Below are positions 1-9,915 of a stretch of 64,000 nt of DNA, piece after piece. Made by a program: the position numbers and the translations under genes. The stretch's first letter is position 1, and every line of letters begins with the position of its first letter. Origin of the DNA: Nakazawaea peltata (Eukaryota; Ascomycota; Pichiomycetes; Alaninales; Pachysolenaceae); NCBI GenBank assembly GCA_001599355.1, contig BCGQ01000008.1, forward strand, positions 186,001-250,000, written 5' to 3'. Below the pieces are notes generated by a model that was given only the letters and a program-made list of their open reading frames with translations, ran no database searches and was not told the origin of the DNA.

Positions 1-8
1 TATATAAG

Positions 9-1690
9 TTAGAAAATAATCTCTAAGTCATCATCTGAGTCATCATTCGTAGCAGAAGCTCTGTTTGGAGCCTTCTCTTCCTTCACCTTTAAATTCTCCT
101 TGATAATTGCCAGTTTCAACTTCCTTCTTAATGTGATTTGCTTCTCTCTGGAAGTCATCTGTACAGCTGGATCCTCTTTGATCTCCAGCTCCAGCAATTT
201 ACGTTTCTTATCTAATACCGCACGATACAGTTTATCGGAGCCCTCTAATAACCCCATTTTATATGCTCTACGAACATCATCGAGGTCATCATTGAAGAAC
301 AGTTTCAGCAGATTAGTCGATGAGAATTTCTTACTAAGTTGAGAGTACCTGTCTCTCTTCTCGGCAAGAGGATCATTGTATAAGGCCCCGGAGACATTAT
401 TGGAGTTGCTATTCATTAAAATCTGCTGTTTGACTCCCTGCTCATTCACCGGTTCATACATCCGGAAACTTCCATTGAACTCCATTCTTTTAGCAGTTGT
501 TTTCTTGAACAGAAGCTCTTGGTGGAAATGACAATGAGATTGGGAAGGATCAATAATTACTCCACAGCTGTTCCCGGTTGCATTGGTTCGTGCTGGACAA
601 GTCCGATATGCCAGTTTGCCAATCTCCAACACAGAATCATAGTCATATTTCAATGATAAGTTGAAAGCATTTACGTTGCTACTGTATTTTTTAGAGGTTC
701 TATTTACGAAAACTTGGGGATTGAGCACCAGAATGACGTCTCCCACCTTCAATTTCCAATACTTGGTGAACAGTTTATCAAATAGGTTGATATCCACTGT
801 CAATTTGAAATCACTAATTGTGATTTTCATATATTTCGAAGGGCCATTTCTTCGGTTGTAATTATTGTTGCCTTTGCTTGATATTCCTTGGTTTATCTGA
901 CTTGCAGCAGTAAACATCGGTTCGGATTTCTTCGTTATCACCCCAATTACACACCAGTTGAAGTAATCTGGCTCTTTGAAGTCCGGAGGAGCAACTTTAG
1001 CAAAAAGCTTATCCAATCTTAAAATCTTCTTATCCGCGAGACATTCATCTACTCGTTTGGATGATATGTACCGTTGAGTGAGTCTCTTTCCTGAGAATTT
1101 CTCAACCTCGTCACATACCACCACTTCCAGATCACCTTCATTTACTTGACTTCCTGCTCCAAACGTGAACACCCGGCTCTTTTTGAGCTGGAGTTGGTAC
1201 AGATCTTGCTGTTGAAGCGTCTGCTTGCTCTTATTTAATGATTCTAAGATGCTATTTGAGTACTCATGTTGACTCTTAGTTGATAAAGATGCAGTTCTGG
1301 CTCCAAAAGTAGGCTTTTTAACAGGTCTTTGACTCAAAGTCTCGGCCAGTTTAGCTTTCTTCTCATTTTCCTCCGCCTCTTTAGCAGCTTTCTCGCTGAA
1401 GTACTTGGGCAGTTCTTGCTCAGACAACTTCCCATGCTGTCTCTTAGCTACTTTTCTCATCTTCAATCGGTTTTCCAATTCTCGCTTCTTCTGCTCGATC
1501 AGCTCCAACTCTTTCTGTAACTCTGCCTCCACTTCAAGCCGCTGTTAGTACTTAAGATCTTAAAATACGTGATGATTCAATTCCACTCACCATCACTTCC
1601 GCTTTCTTCATCGGTAAGTGTCGAAGCATAAGGGTCTCTAGATCCCTTAGGGAGCTCTCGGGGATCAATATCATGTCTATCCACGTTCAT
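9..1690 (-). CDS. MCM10: Mcm10, DNA replication initiation factor (two exons)
   Basis: Nuclear scaffold that helps activate the CMG helicase and recruits polymerase alpha at origins. Two exons: 1690-1591 (33 codons plus one base) and 1531-9, giving 540 aa. The start is the ATG at 1690-1688; the longest unspliced frame begins only at a GTG at 1532, which is the splice junction. N-terminal Glu/Lys-rich coiled coil (about residues 35-75), then the OB-fold region (about 150-325), then the Mcm10 CCCH zinc finger with C345, C356, C367 and H370. The basic C-terminal region ends in an acidic DDSDDD tail. The length is close to the fungal family. The promoter has two ACGCG cores, fitting G1/S expression. 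Family assignment is secure. Confidence 0.93.
1532..1590 (-). other. MCM10: MCM10 intron, 59 nt
   Basis: On the minus strand the donor is GTGAGT (1590-1585), the branch point TACTAAC (1550-1544) and the acceptor AAG (ending at 1532). The branch A lies 13 nt from the acceptor. The nearer CAG would put a stop into frame, whereas the AAG joins G|TG to make Val and keeps the reading frame open. Confidence 0.9.
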
Positions 1691-2365
1691 AGCTGCACTT
1701 TCATTCACCCCATCCTCATCTCATCAGTCGTGTTTAAGTGAAAAATAGTCGCGTATCCCGCGCGTCTGCGCCAGACTTTTCCATATTTTGCTAATATTTT
1801 CCCCACTCAAAAAGCTTAATAATATGCTCTCGCTTCCAGTTACCTTGACTCCTGTCAGTGATCTGCGCATCACCACTAAGAAAGGTAAGAAGCAGATCAT
1901 TTCGCTGCGAGTTAGTGAAAATCCCCGATAGAGTTTAGGTAAGCTGAGTTCGGATATATTTGAGATATTAATTGATTGCTATCGAATAATGTCAACGTAC
2001 ATTTGTTGATTAGAGACCAGAATTGGTCTATTATATTTATTTCGGACCATGCAGTGCATCCAGTCTTAATTTACTCTTTATCACTACATAGATCGTCGCT
2101 TAAGTGAGACATTCAAGTAATATTCAAATAACTCCGTGCATTACTCTACTGGCGCATCGTACTTAAGTTAGAAACTATACGCCGGAAATACTTGGTTTCC
2201 AGCCAATTGACTGTTGTCAAATTCTTATCGCCTTTCGCTTACTGCCACTTGACTGTCTATTGCCAAGGATTGTATGCTTAGAATTTGACTCATATAAAAG
2301 GAGTCTCTTATCTTCCCCTCCCTCTCGTATTGACAAAGCTCAACTATCTTTCCTACCCCACCTAA
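1691..2365. promoter_or_regulatory. Divergent promoter region MCM10 / methyltransferase
   Basis: No gene seen. It holds the ACGCG pair near MCM10, a GTCGTGTT element at 1727-1734, and a TATA box (tataaaag, 2293-2300) 66 bp before the methyltransferase ATG. Confidence 0.5.
1749..1765 (-). promoter_or_regulatory. Two ACGCG cores, MCB-like, upstream of MCM10
   Basis: ACGCGA (1754-1749) and ACGCGC (1765-1760) on the minus strand, 11 bp apart, 59-75 bp upstream of the MCM10 ATG. ACGCG is the core of the MCB element bound by MBF at G1/S in other yeasts. The link to MCM10 is inferred from position only. Confidence 0.4.
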
Positions 2366-3259
2366 ATGTCAGTGTATGCCAAAGAAGGTTTCGACCGTTC
2401 CGACTATAAAGCCTATAGACCCTCTTTCTCATGGTCAATGTTCGAGAAAATAGTCGAATATCATGGAATTGATAGACAGGTTGATTTACTGGTAGACGTG
2501 GGGTGTGGGCCAGGTGCTAGTACGTTCGCCATGGCTAAATTCCCCCACGTCAAAAAGATCATAGGGTCAGATATCGCTCAAGGGATGATTGAGGAGGCCA
2601 ATAATGGAAAGAAGTTCTCTGATTATAGTGATAAAATAGAGTTTGTCGAGTCTCCAGCCGAAGATTTATCAGGAGTAGGAATTGAAGAGAATTCCGTGGA
2701 TTTGATGTTATCAACCGTAGCTCCACATTGGTTTGACTGTATAGCTTGGTTCAATGAGGCTCTGAGAGTTTTGAAAGACAACGGTACACTTGTGTATCTC
2801 TGTTACACCAATCCAAGTATCGTTGATAGCCCCCTTGCAACAGAGATTATCAACAGATATGCTTGGACAGGTAAAGGTCATTCCTATGAATTCTTCGAAC
2901 AGCCAGGTTTCGACCGTCTAGTTACAATGTATCACAGTATTGACGTTTATTTGACATTAAATGGGAATTTCTGTGATGTAGAAAGGGAAGATTATATTCC
3001 TGGAGTAACCCCCAAAACTGTATTACAATCTTCCGTTAAAACGAACCTCAAAGGTCTTACTGATCTTATATTGACTATCTGTGGATGTTACACCTACAAT
3101 GAACATTGTAAAAAGAATGGACTCAAGACCTTACCAGAATTGCTCAGAGATGCTTGGTATAATGAATTGGGTTGGAATGATGATACAGAGTTTATATTTG
3201 ATTGTCTGACTCATTATATGTTGGCCAGAAGAAAGTCTAGAATTGAGATGAAAGATTGA
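2366..3259 (+). CDS. TMT1: SAM-dependent methyltransferase, Tmt1/Crg1 type
   Basis: A 297-residue class I methyltransferase, close to the 299 residues of S. cerevisiae trans-aconitate methyltransferase Tmt1. The N-terminal pattern (a Phe followed by an S/D-x-Y-x-x-x-RPS stretch, residues 9-20) is typical of the family. The SAM motif I DVGCGPG is at 44-50, the acidic residue after strand 2 lies in GSDIA, and a PHWFD block follows, matching the AHWFD block of Tmt1. It probably methylates a small carboxylic acid in the cytosol. The substrate cannot be read from the sequence, and Crg1 (cantharidin methyltransferase) is an equally close relative. A TATA box lies 66 bp upstream. Stop is TGA. Confidence 0.75.
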   Translation: MSVYAKEGFDRSDYKAYRPSFSWSMFEKIVEYHGIDRQVDLLVDVGCGPGASTFAMAKFPHVKKIIGSDIAQGMIEEANNGKKFSDYSDKIEFVESPAEDLSGVGIEENSVDLMLSTVAPHWFDCIAWFNEALRVLKDNGTLVYLCYTNPSIVDSPLATEIINRYAWTGKGHSYEFFEQPGFDRLVTMYHSIDVYLTLNGNFCDVEREDYIPGVTPKTVLQSSVKTNLKGLTDLILTICGCYTYNEHCKKNGLKTLPELLRDAWYNELGWNDDTEFIFDCLTHYMLARRKSRIEMKD

Positions 3260-3995
3260 GAGAGAGATTGACTCTTTATCTCTCGGATGTTCATGAGATA
3301 GATACTCAGTAATAAAATTATAAGGTAATTAGAGGTTTATCTAAGGTAACTATTGATATATTCGCTTCATAGTAGTTTCTATTGTTGAGAATGTAGGTAT
3401 ATCAATCTCTTGGCATTGGTATTCACATGCTCTGCACCAAGTTTCTTTCCTCTCTCACTCACTCATTCTATCTTCTCTATCTTTCTATCCTATTTCGTAT
3501 TATTTGCTTATGGCCCCTCGCTTTCCTCGCATTCTCCTTACCTCGCTTTTCTCCCCTCCCCTCTCACTAATTCATCCCCTTTTCCTTTCCTGCAATTTTT
3601 CCTTCCTAATTCAGCTTCTCACATCATTACTAATTTTCCCTCTCGTCTGTGCGGCTGAAAACCTTCTTATTAATCAAATTCCAACTTTGTAAGTAAAATT
3701 TGGAATTTGTGTGTGCTTAATCACTTTTTCCTCCCTCTGCGCATTACGTAAAATCAATATTACTAAAAATTCTTTATTTTTTTACATAATCAATTGGGGG
3801 GGTAATTTGTCAGAAGGGGGTTCAAACTAGGGGGGATAATTGAAAAATGTAAAACGTCAATACCAGTTGTGAATAAAAATGAATAATCATGAATAATATA
3901 AATAGAGGTCGAATTGACTTGTTTCTGGTCAGTTTAATCATCATCAATCAAACAGATTAACACAACAATCAATCAATAATAAACTACAATCAAAA
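3260..3995. other. Intergenic, promoter of the dehydrogenase gene
   Basis: No gene. About 3430-3650 is strongly pyrimidine-rich, which keeps frames open without coding signal. Three G runs (7, 5 and 6 G) lie at about 3795-3836. A TATA box (tataaata, 3897-3904) sits 92 bp before the next ATG. Confidence 0.5.
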
Positions 3996-4733
3996 ATGAA
4001 CTCTACTACTTATTTAGTTATCGGCGCCAACAGAGGTATTGGACTTGACCTTGTCAAGGAACTCGTTGCCAGACCAGACACTATGGTCATTGCTACCACC
4101 AGATCCGACTCTGAGGATTTGATGGAATTGGCCAAGACCGGTAAGGTTACCGTCTACAAGTACAAGGTCGGTGATGCTGACAGCACTGCTGAGTTTGTTT
4201 CTAAGTTGGCTGCTTCTGGTAAGACTGTCGACATTATCCTTGCCAATGCTGGTATTGCCAACTCTGAGGCTTACGGAGCTCTTGCTACTGTTCCAAGAGA
4301 GTCCTTTGTTGAGCACTTCACTGTTAACAGTTTGGGTCCAGTTCTTTTGTACCAAGAGTTGAAGAAGCATGAGCTGTTATGGAAGGGTATTAAGAAGTTG
4401 ATTTTCACTTCTACCATTGTCGCTTCTGTCTCTACCTTCGATCAATTCCCATTCAGAACCTCTTCTTACGGTACTTCTAAGCTGTATTTGAACTACGCCA
4501 TGAAGCAAATCGCTGTCGAAGAGCCAGACAAGATTGTTGCTGCTTACCACCCAGGTGTCGTTGACAGTGGTATGTTCCCAGGTTTATTGAAGGGATTGGG
4601 TATCACCAGAGCTGACCTTCCATTTGCTCCTATCAGTACTTTGGAAGCTGCTAAGTCTCAATTGCAAATCATTGATGACCTCAAGGAAACCGGTAAGTTC
4701 CTCTCTAACGATGGTACTGAAATTCCATGGTAA
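3996..4733 (+). CDS. Short-chain dehydrogenase/reductase, sniffer/C-factor-like
   Basis: A 245-residue classical SDR with the Rossmann glycine motif GANRGIG at 10-16, the NAG motif (ANAGI) near residue 87, and catalytic Tyr158 and Lys162 in YGTSK. The residue after Lys162 is a CTG codon (4482-4484). Read as Ala it gives the SKAxLNY pattern usual for this subfamily, one of many signs of CTG=Ala. It resembles the YIR035C/IRC24-type NAD(P)-dependent carbonyl reductases of yeast. The substrate is unknown. The codon bias is strong (GCT, TTG, AAG, GGT), suggesting high expression. A TATA box lies 92 bp upstream. Confidence 0.85.
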   Translation: MNSTTYLVIGANRGIGLDLVKELVARPDTMVIATTRSDSEDLMELAKTGKVTVYKYKVGDADSTAEFVSKLAASGKTVDIILANAGIANSEAYGALATVPRESFVEHFTVNSLGPVLLYQELKKHELLWKGIKKLIFTSTIVASVSTFDQFPFRTSSYGTSKLYLNYAMKQIAVEEPDKIVAAYHPGVVDSGMFPGLLKGLGITRADLPFAPISTLEAAKSQLQIIDDLKETGKFLSNDGTEIPW

Positions 4734-5865
4734 TCAGATTAAATAGTTAAGTAAAAAAATAGAAATGATTACATTTACATTATGAAGTAATGATTACTAA
4801 AATTCTCTCTTCTGTAGCTCATCAATACGACAGATAGTCATCTCTAGGTAGCTGCAAGTACATTACAATATTTGACGTACGAGAATACACAGTTTGCACA
4901 AAGTGATCTACTTCTTTAAAGCTGTAGATAGCTGTAGCTCACATCTCAGTGCATAAACACCCAACAAACTGCATCACTCCAAGGCCAAATCAGGTGAAAA
5001 AAAGATGTTGGGTGTCCAGATGACAGAATATTTGCTCTTAAAGTGTCGATCAAGTACAATCAAAACAAGAAAGCCAAGAAAACAGTAAAAATTTAAGGTA
5101 AATTTCTCTAAAAATGCTATGCTGAACCTGTGCGGCTAAAGCACCTCTCCCCCGTCTGCAACCCTGCCTCAATAAATGCATCGAAATGGTTCAACGCGTA
5201 TCTGATTGCAAACAAAAAAGCGTGTCCCACCTGGCACCACCTATTTTTAGCATTCTGTGCTGTCTTTCAATTACTTTATTATCTAAAAATATCATATACC
5301 CGAGCGCATTTAGGTGGTAAACGAAAACGATTTTACCCACCTAGTAAATAATATTGCGAGTAATCTCGGCAATTTTAAGGGGAAAAAAGTCGATGGGGTG
5401 AAAAGACGGCTGTGTGGATTCAATCGACATCCTCACTGAATAGTAAAAAATTGTAATGGAGTTACAGAGGCTAATTTAAAACAGCCCACTCTTATACCCG
5501 AAATTCAAAATCGTTTGAAAAAAAAAAAAAAAAAGAAAACCCTGTGTGAGATTACTTGCGCAAAGTGGAGTAAGCGCATCTACCCCTCCAATTTTATTTC
5601 CTCGGCAGAGAAAGGAGGCTTTGCTTCGCCGTAGAATAGATCCGATGCAGGACACCCCTCTTCCCCTTTGATAAGATACTATTTTGAGCTGTAGCAGAGC
5701 AAGAGATGTTTGATCAAAAAATATTATCGGCGCTTATTGCGGAGTTTGGGGTGATAATGGATATTGTAGATCATATTTTGATTCAGGCGGCTGTCGGCTG
5801 TTAGTATTTGAATAAGAAGACCTGTCGTTGGTCAGAATATTTGTCCCTCATCATTATGAACTACG
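4734..5865. other. Intergenic, nothing coding seen
   Basis: AT-rich spacer with scattered stops in all frames. A run of 17 A lies at 5518-5534. The only long frame, 5130-5351, begins at a GTG and shows no family resemblance. Confidence 0.5.
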
Positions 5866-6730
5866 ATGACTTTGAAGACTATATATATTTGCAGCGAGGG
5901 CCAGACGTCTGACTGGCTCCCACCTCCATATCCACAATGCCCAACTGGCCTCACATATGACCCCCCTCTACTGCCTCGCGGTATTGACCAAGCCGTCAAT
6001 CTTGGCAATTACATGTTAGGGTTACAAAAATGTGAACAGCCGCAGATGCTTTTTTCTTCACCTTTCTATGGGTGTATTGAGACATTGACACCTATGTCAA
6101 AGAAATTAGGGCTTCATATTCATTTAGAACGTGGATTGGGTGAATGGTTCCAGAAAGGTTCTGGAGCTCATCTGATCCCTGCAGATTACGATATCCTCTC
6201 GAATTTCTTTGACAATTTGAATAGAGAATATGCTTCAGGCCAGCATGTAATGCCTAGTACAGGCGGCGAAACAGATCTGGAGCTTCATGAGAGATGTCGC
6301 GTATTCCTTGAAAAATTTGTCCCTTTTATGAACGAGCAATACCCTCAAATTGAAAGGGTCCTTTTGTTGACTCATGGACTGCCTAAGACAGCTTTGAGTA
6401 TGAACTTGATGGGCTACGACTCTTCCCAAGATTTGCTACGCGAGGAACATATCATTAACGGCGAGAGGATACTCAACTCGGCCATGTGCTCCATGGATAA
6501 GCTCGTTCTTGAAGGAGATAAATGGGACCTTGCCATGAACGATAATGTTGAATATTTACCTGCAGGCAGCGAGAAGAACTGGAATCTTGGTAAGTTTATT
6601 ATTAGGGTATCGTCGTACATCAAATACTAATTCTCTGGTATTTATAGTCGACCGAGTTGTTAATAACCCAGGAACTCATCCAGGAGAGAAGTTCTATCTC
6701 AAGCCGCTGGCAGAATTTACTGCTAAGTGA
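5866..6730 (+). CDS. Histidine-phosphatase-fold protein, YNL108C/Tfc7-like, catalytic His lost (two exons)
   Basis: Exons 5866-6589 and 6648-6730 give 268 aa, matching S. cerevisiae YNL108C (270 aa), the short paralogue of TFIIIC subunit Tfc7. It has the phosphoglycerate-mutase-like fold but not the C-terminal TFIIIC-binding region of Tfc7. Shared blocks are the WLPPPYP stretch near residue 18, the SSPF..C.ET block, the ERGLGEWF block, and LLTHG before a CTG-encoded Ala. The catalytic RHG at the N-terminus reads SEG (residues 10-12), and the Arg expected after SSPFY is Gly, so both the phospho-acceptor His and a phosphate-binding Arg are absent. It is probably a pseudoenzyme; a scaffold or regulatory role is inference. 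Exon 2 adds only a short conserved-looking tail. Confidence 0.8.
6590..6647 (+). other. Intron of the YNL108C-like gene, 58 nt
   Basis: Donor GTAAGT at 6590, branch TACTAAT (6625-6631), acceptor TATAG ending at 6647. Splicing joins G|TC to Val and opens 27 further codons; without splicing the frame stops at 6630. Confidence 0.85.
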
Positions 6731-7883
6731 TTGGGTTTATGCACAACTCGATTTAGGGCTGAACGCGCCCCCTTTTTTTTGCAGTTGATCCTAAAGTCGT
6801 GTATCATTTCCCATTTCTTCTTTGGAGGAGATGATGCGCCGACTGAAGCAAGAAGGATCAGACTCCCGGTGTTTTTTTGCTTTTTGCGTTTTTTTTTCTC
6901 TATCAAATTTAAGCCCTGGTGAGTCTCGGGGATTTTGGGACTATCTCTAAGGGCAAAAATAGGCTACGTAACTACACAACAAATAAAGTAAGATATCACG
7001 CCATTCGTAAATAGAGTTAAAGTGGGACCGAGACTTGGTATGGATGGGCGGAATTTTGACGCCGGCATCAAAAAAGAACATGAGTCACTTCATGGGAGTC
7101 ATGAACACCCGAATATACCTCGTCTCCTCTCCTGTAGAGCCTCCCTTGTAGACGCAACTATGGTGCAATCCAAAGCCATGAGCAACAGCCAGCCAAAGTG
7201 ACTCAAGCAATATTTCCTATTCCGATTGTCTGCACTGTCTAGTGATCTGTCAAAAATAGTAGAGGAAGACTCATGTTCGGGGCAAATGTTGCTCTACAGT
7301 ACACCCGGGGAAGTGGATTTGGCCAAATAGAAATTTTATGATAAGTCATACGCGCATTATGCTGATATTTACGCTGAAGATTGGCACAATTTACGCTGGT
7401 TTTAGGAAAAACTCGGGTGGAGTTTTCGAATTCTACCGAGAGGGCACATTTCTCCACACAATAACTCAAATAGGAAATCCCCTTTCACCCCCAGTTGCCC
7501 TTTTTCCCTAGTAAAAAGGCATGCCCGCCTTGTTCAACAACTAGTGAATGGATCCCGGAGATGAGCTTTGAAAAAGAAATTCGGTCTGGAGGCCTATTTT
7601 GTGCAGATGATTCACCACAAGGCACTAAAACCTGGAGAAGTCGAGTAGAGATGAGCAATTCAGACCTAACTATAACTGAAAAAGGCAATTTGTTGCATTG
7701 GAAACCCCCCGAACCGATGAAATTGTCCCGACCTTTCAAGAGATTATAAATACCACACTTGAATCCCAAATCTAAAATATATTTATACCTTCTTTAGTTA
7801 TTACCTGACGTGTGTTTTGTACTGTTTGTCAAGTTAATAATCCCGTATATTTTTAAAAAAACTTATATATAAATATTCACAAA
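6731..7883. promoter_or_regulatory. PCK1 upstream region
   Basis: No gene seen. Overlapping frames at 7485-7769 begin at non-ATG codons and have no family resemblance. A TATA box (tataaata, 7745-7752) lies 132 bp before the PCK1 ATG. The length of the region suits a carbon-source-regulated gene, but I could not name activator sites with confidence. Confidence 0.45.
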
Positions 7884-9581
7884 ATGGCACCAACTGCTAT
7901 TGATTTACATCAAATTCAACTGGCACAAGTGAATATTCACAAGCCAGAAATTTCTCATAAGGAATTTTCTGCCACTGCCACAACAACCAATTCTGAGAAC
8001 TCTGTTATCTCGTCATTGGGTTTGAACCCAGACCTGATTATCCGTCACAACCCTCCAGTTCCAACATTATACGAAGACGCTTTGCAAGAGAAACAGACTC
8101 TGATCTCTTCATCTGGTGCTTTACTTGCATTCTCCGGTTCTAAGACTGGTAGATCTCCAAAGGACAAACGTATTGTTGATGAGGAAACCTCTAGAGATGA
8201 TGTCTGGTGGGGTCCTGTCAACAAGAAGGTTGATGAGCAAACTTGGAAGATTTCCAAAGCTCGTGCTATCGACTACTTGAGAACCAGAGAAAAGATTTTT
8301 GTCATTGACCTGTTTGCTGGTTGGGATAAGAACTACCGTATCAAGGTTAGAATTGTCAGTGCCAGAGCTTACCATGCTTTGTTCATGAAGAATATGTTGA
8401 TTAGACCAACCGATGAAGAGTTGGAAAACTTTGGAGAACCAGACTTCACCATTTGGAATGCTGGTAAATTCCCAGCCAATGTCCACACCAAAGGTATGAC
8501 CTCTGCTACTTCTGTTGAGATCAACTTCAAGTCTATGGAAATGGTCATTTTGGGTACTGAGTATGCTGGTGAAATGAAGAAGGGTATCTTCACTGTCATG
8601 TTCTACTTGATGCCAATTAGACACAAGGTTTTGACTTTGCATTCTTCTGCAAACCAAGGTATTGAGAAGGGAGATGTCACCTTGTTCTTCGGTTTGTCCG
8701 GAACTGGTAAGACTACTTTGTCTCTGGATCCTAACAGATTGTTGATCGGTGACGATGAGCACTGTTGGTCTGACGAAGGTGTTTTCAACATTGAAGGTGG
8801 ATGTTACCTGAAATGTTTGGACTTGTCTCTGGAGAAGGAACCAGAAATCTTCAACGCTATTAAGTTTGGTTCTGTCTTGGAGAATGTGATTTACGACCCA
8901 ATGAACAGAGTTGTCGACTACCTGGATAGTCTGATCACTGAGAACACCCGTTGCGCTTACCCTATTGAGTACATTCCATCTCTGAAGATTCCATGTGTTG
9001 CTGACTCCCACCCAAAGAATATCATTTTATTGACTTGTGATCTGCGTGGTGTCTTGCCTCCAGTTTCGAAGTTGACCAACCTGCAAGTTATGTATCACTT
9101 CATTTCTGGTTACACCTCCAAGATGGCCGGTACTGAAGATGGTATCACTGAGCCAGAGGCCACTTTCTCTGCTTGTTTCGGTCAACCGTTCCTTGTCTTG
9201 CATCCAATGAGATACCTGCAGCAATTGAGTGACAAGATGACTCAACACAAGCTGAATGCTTGGTTATTGAATACCGGTTGGATTGGAACTTCTGCTACCA
9301 AGGGAGGAAAACGTTGTCCATTAAAATACACAAGACTGATCTTGGACCAAATTCACTCTGGTGAGTTGAATAACCTGGAGTACGAGACTTACCCAGTCTT
9401 CAACTTGCAAGTTCCTAAGGCTGTCAAGGGAGTCCCAAGCGAGATCTTGAACCCAACAAAGGCAGCAAGTGCTTCTTTGACCGCAGAGATCACTACTTTG
9501 GCCAAATTATTCAAAGAAAACTTTTCAAAATATCTGGATGCTTCTACTGATGAAGTCATTGCTGCTGGTCCAGTAGTTTAA
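7884..9581 (+). CDS. PCK1: ATP-dependent phosphoenolpyruvate carboxykinase
   Basis: Cytosolic enzyme converting oxaloacetate plus ATP to PEP and CO2, the committed step of gluconeogenesis. It has 565 aa, slightly longer than S. cerevisiae Pck1 because of an extended N-terminus. The substrate loop TGRSPKDKR and the kinase-1a P-loop GLSGTGKT (270-277) are intact, followed by the IGDDEHCW metal-binding stretch. This gene is the best evidence for the altered code. In-frame CTG codons at 8310, 8724, 8808, 8829, 8982, 9042, 9216, 9252 and 9336, and the one in NN-CTG-EYE, all match Ala in Pck1 (for example LS-A-DP after the P-loop, Y-A-KC, S-A-EKEPEIF). CTG is frequent here although codon bias indicates high expression. 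Confidence 0.98.
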   Translation: MAPTAIDLHQIQLAQVNIHKPEISHKEFSATATTTNSENSVISSLGLNPDLIIRHNPPVPTLYEDALQEKQTLISSSGALLAFSGSKTGRSPKDKRIVDEETSRDDVWWGPVNKKVDEQTWKISKARAIDYLRTREKIFVIDLFAGWDKNYRIKVRIVSARAYHALFMKNMLIRPTDEELENFGEPDFTIWNAGKFPANVHTKGMTSATSVEINFKSMEMVILGTEYAGEMKKGIFTVMFYLMPIRHKVLTLHSSANQGIEKGDVTLFFGLSGTGKTTLSLDPNRLLIGDDEHCWSDEGVFNIEGGCYLKCLDLSLEKEPEIFNAIKFGSVLENVIYDPMNRVVDYLDSLITENTRCAYPIEYIPSLKIPCVADSHPKNIILLTCDLRGVLPPVSKLTNLQVMYHFISGYTSKMAGTEDGITEPEATFSACFGQPFLVLHPMRYLQQLSDKMTQHKLNAWLLNTGWIGTSATKGGKRCPLKYTRLILDQIHSGELNNLEYETYPVFNLQVPKAVKGVPSEILNPTKAASASLTAEITTLAKLFKENFSKYLDASTDEVIAAGPVV

Positions 9582-9670
9582 ATATCCATCTATCATATTT
9601 ATAATAATATTCAGCTCTATCTTTCAAATAACCCCCTTTGTATTTAGTAAATTGCTCACATTGCTTATTT

Positions 9671-9706
9671 TCTCGCTAATCGTCTCGCTAATCGTCTCGC
9701 TTATTG
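9671..9706 (+). repeat. Three 12-bp tandem repeats
   Basis: TCTCGCTAATCG twice (9671-9682, 9683-9694) and TCTCGCTTATTG (9695-9706), directly abutting the CGG array in the ARO10 promoter. Confidence 0.85.
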
Positions 9707-9707
9707 T

Positions 9708-9750
9708 CGGGTTTCTATTTTCTCTAACGGTTGCTAGCGGTTACTGGCGG
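9708..9750 (+). promoter_or_regulatory. Phased CGG array, probable Aro80 site of ARO10
   Basis: CGG triplets start at 9708, 9728, 9738 and 9748. The last three are spaced CGG-N7-CGG-N7-CGG, and the first is in the same 10-bp phase with one position (9718, TTT) missing. S. cerevisiae Aro80, the zinc-cluster activator of ARO9 and ARO10, binds CCG-N7-CCG repeats. The array is about 165-210 bp upstream of the ARO10 ATG, with a TATA (atatataa, 9844-9851) between them. Spacing and gene context support the call; the N7 sequence is not the S. cerevisiae consensus. Confidence 0.65.
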
Positions 9751-9915
9751 GAACAGGTCTGCACACAAAAAAATTTCACCACGCGCCAATAACCGTTGGA
9801 ATAGGGGGCTCCAATTGGGGATACAGGGAGGGCTAGGGTGCGGATATATAAGGAAGGGAGTGTGCAATTAGTTAGAAGATATTACCAAATGAAAATTAAT
9901 AAAGCTTAATAAACT

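Larger units (their letters stand above)
9582..9915. promoter_or_regulatory. PCK1-ARO10 spacer, ARO10 promoter
   Basis: Contains the PCK1 3' flank, the 12-bp repeats, the CGG array and a TATA box at 9844-9851, 65 bp before the ARO10 ATG. No other gene. Confidence 0.6.

Noticed and set aside
1823-1930. 35-codon ATG frame upstream of the methyltransferase
   Set aside because: Short, no similarity, and the GTAAGA inside it has no matching acceptor leading into the next gene.
3410-3692. Two long plus-strand frames
   Set aside because: Pyrimidine-rich DNA lacks stops by composition; the first starts at TTG and neither resembles a protein family.
7485-7769. Overlapping frames on both strands in the PCK1 upstream region
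   Set aside because: Both start at non-ATG codons or lack similarity; the region contains the PCK1 TATA box.
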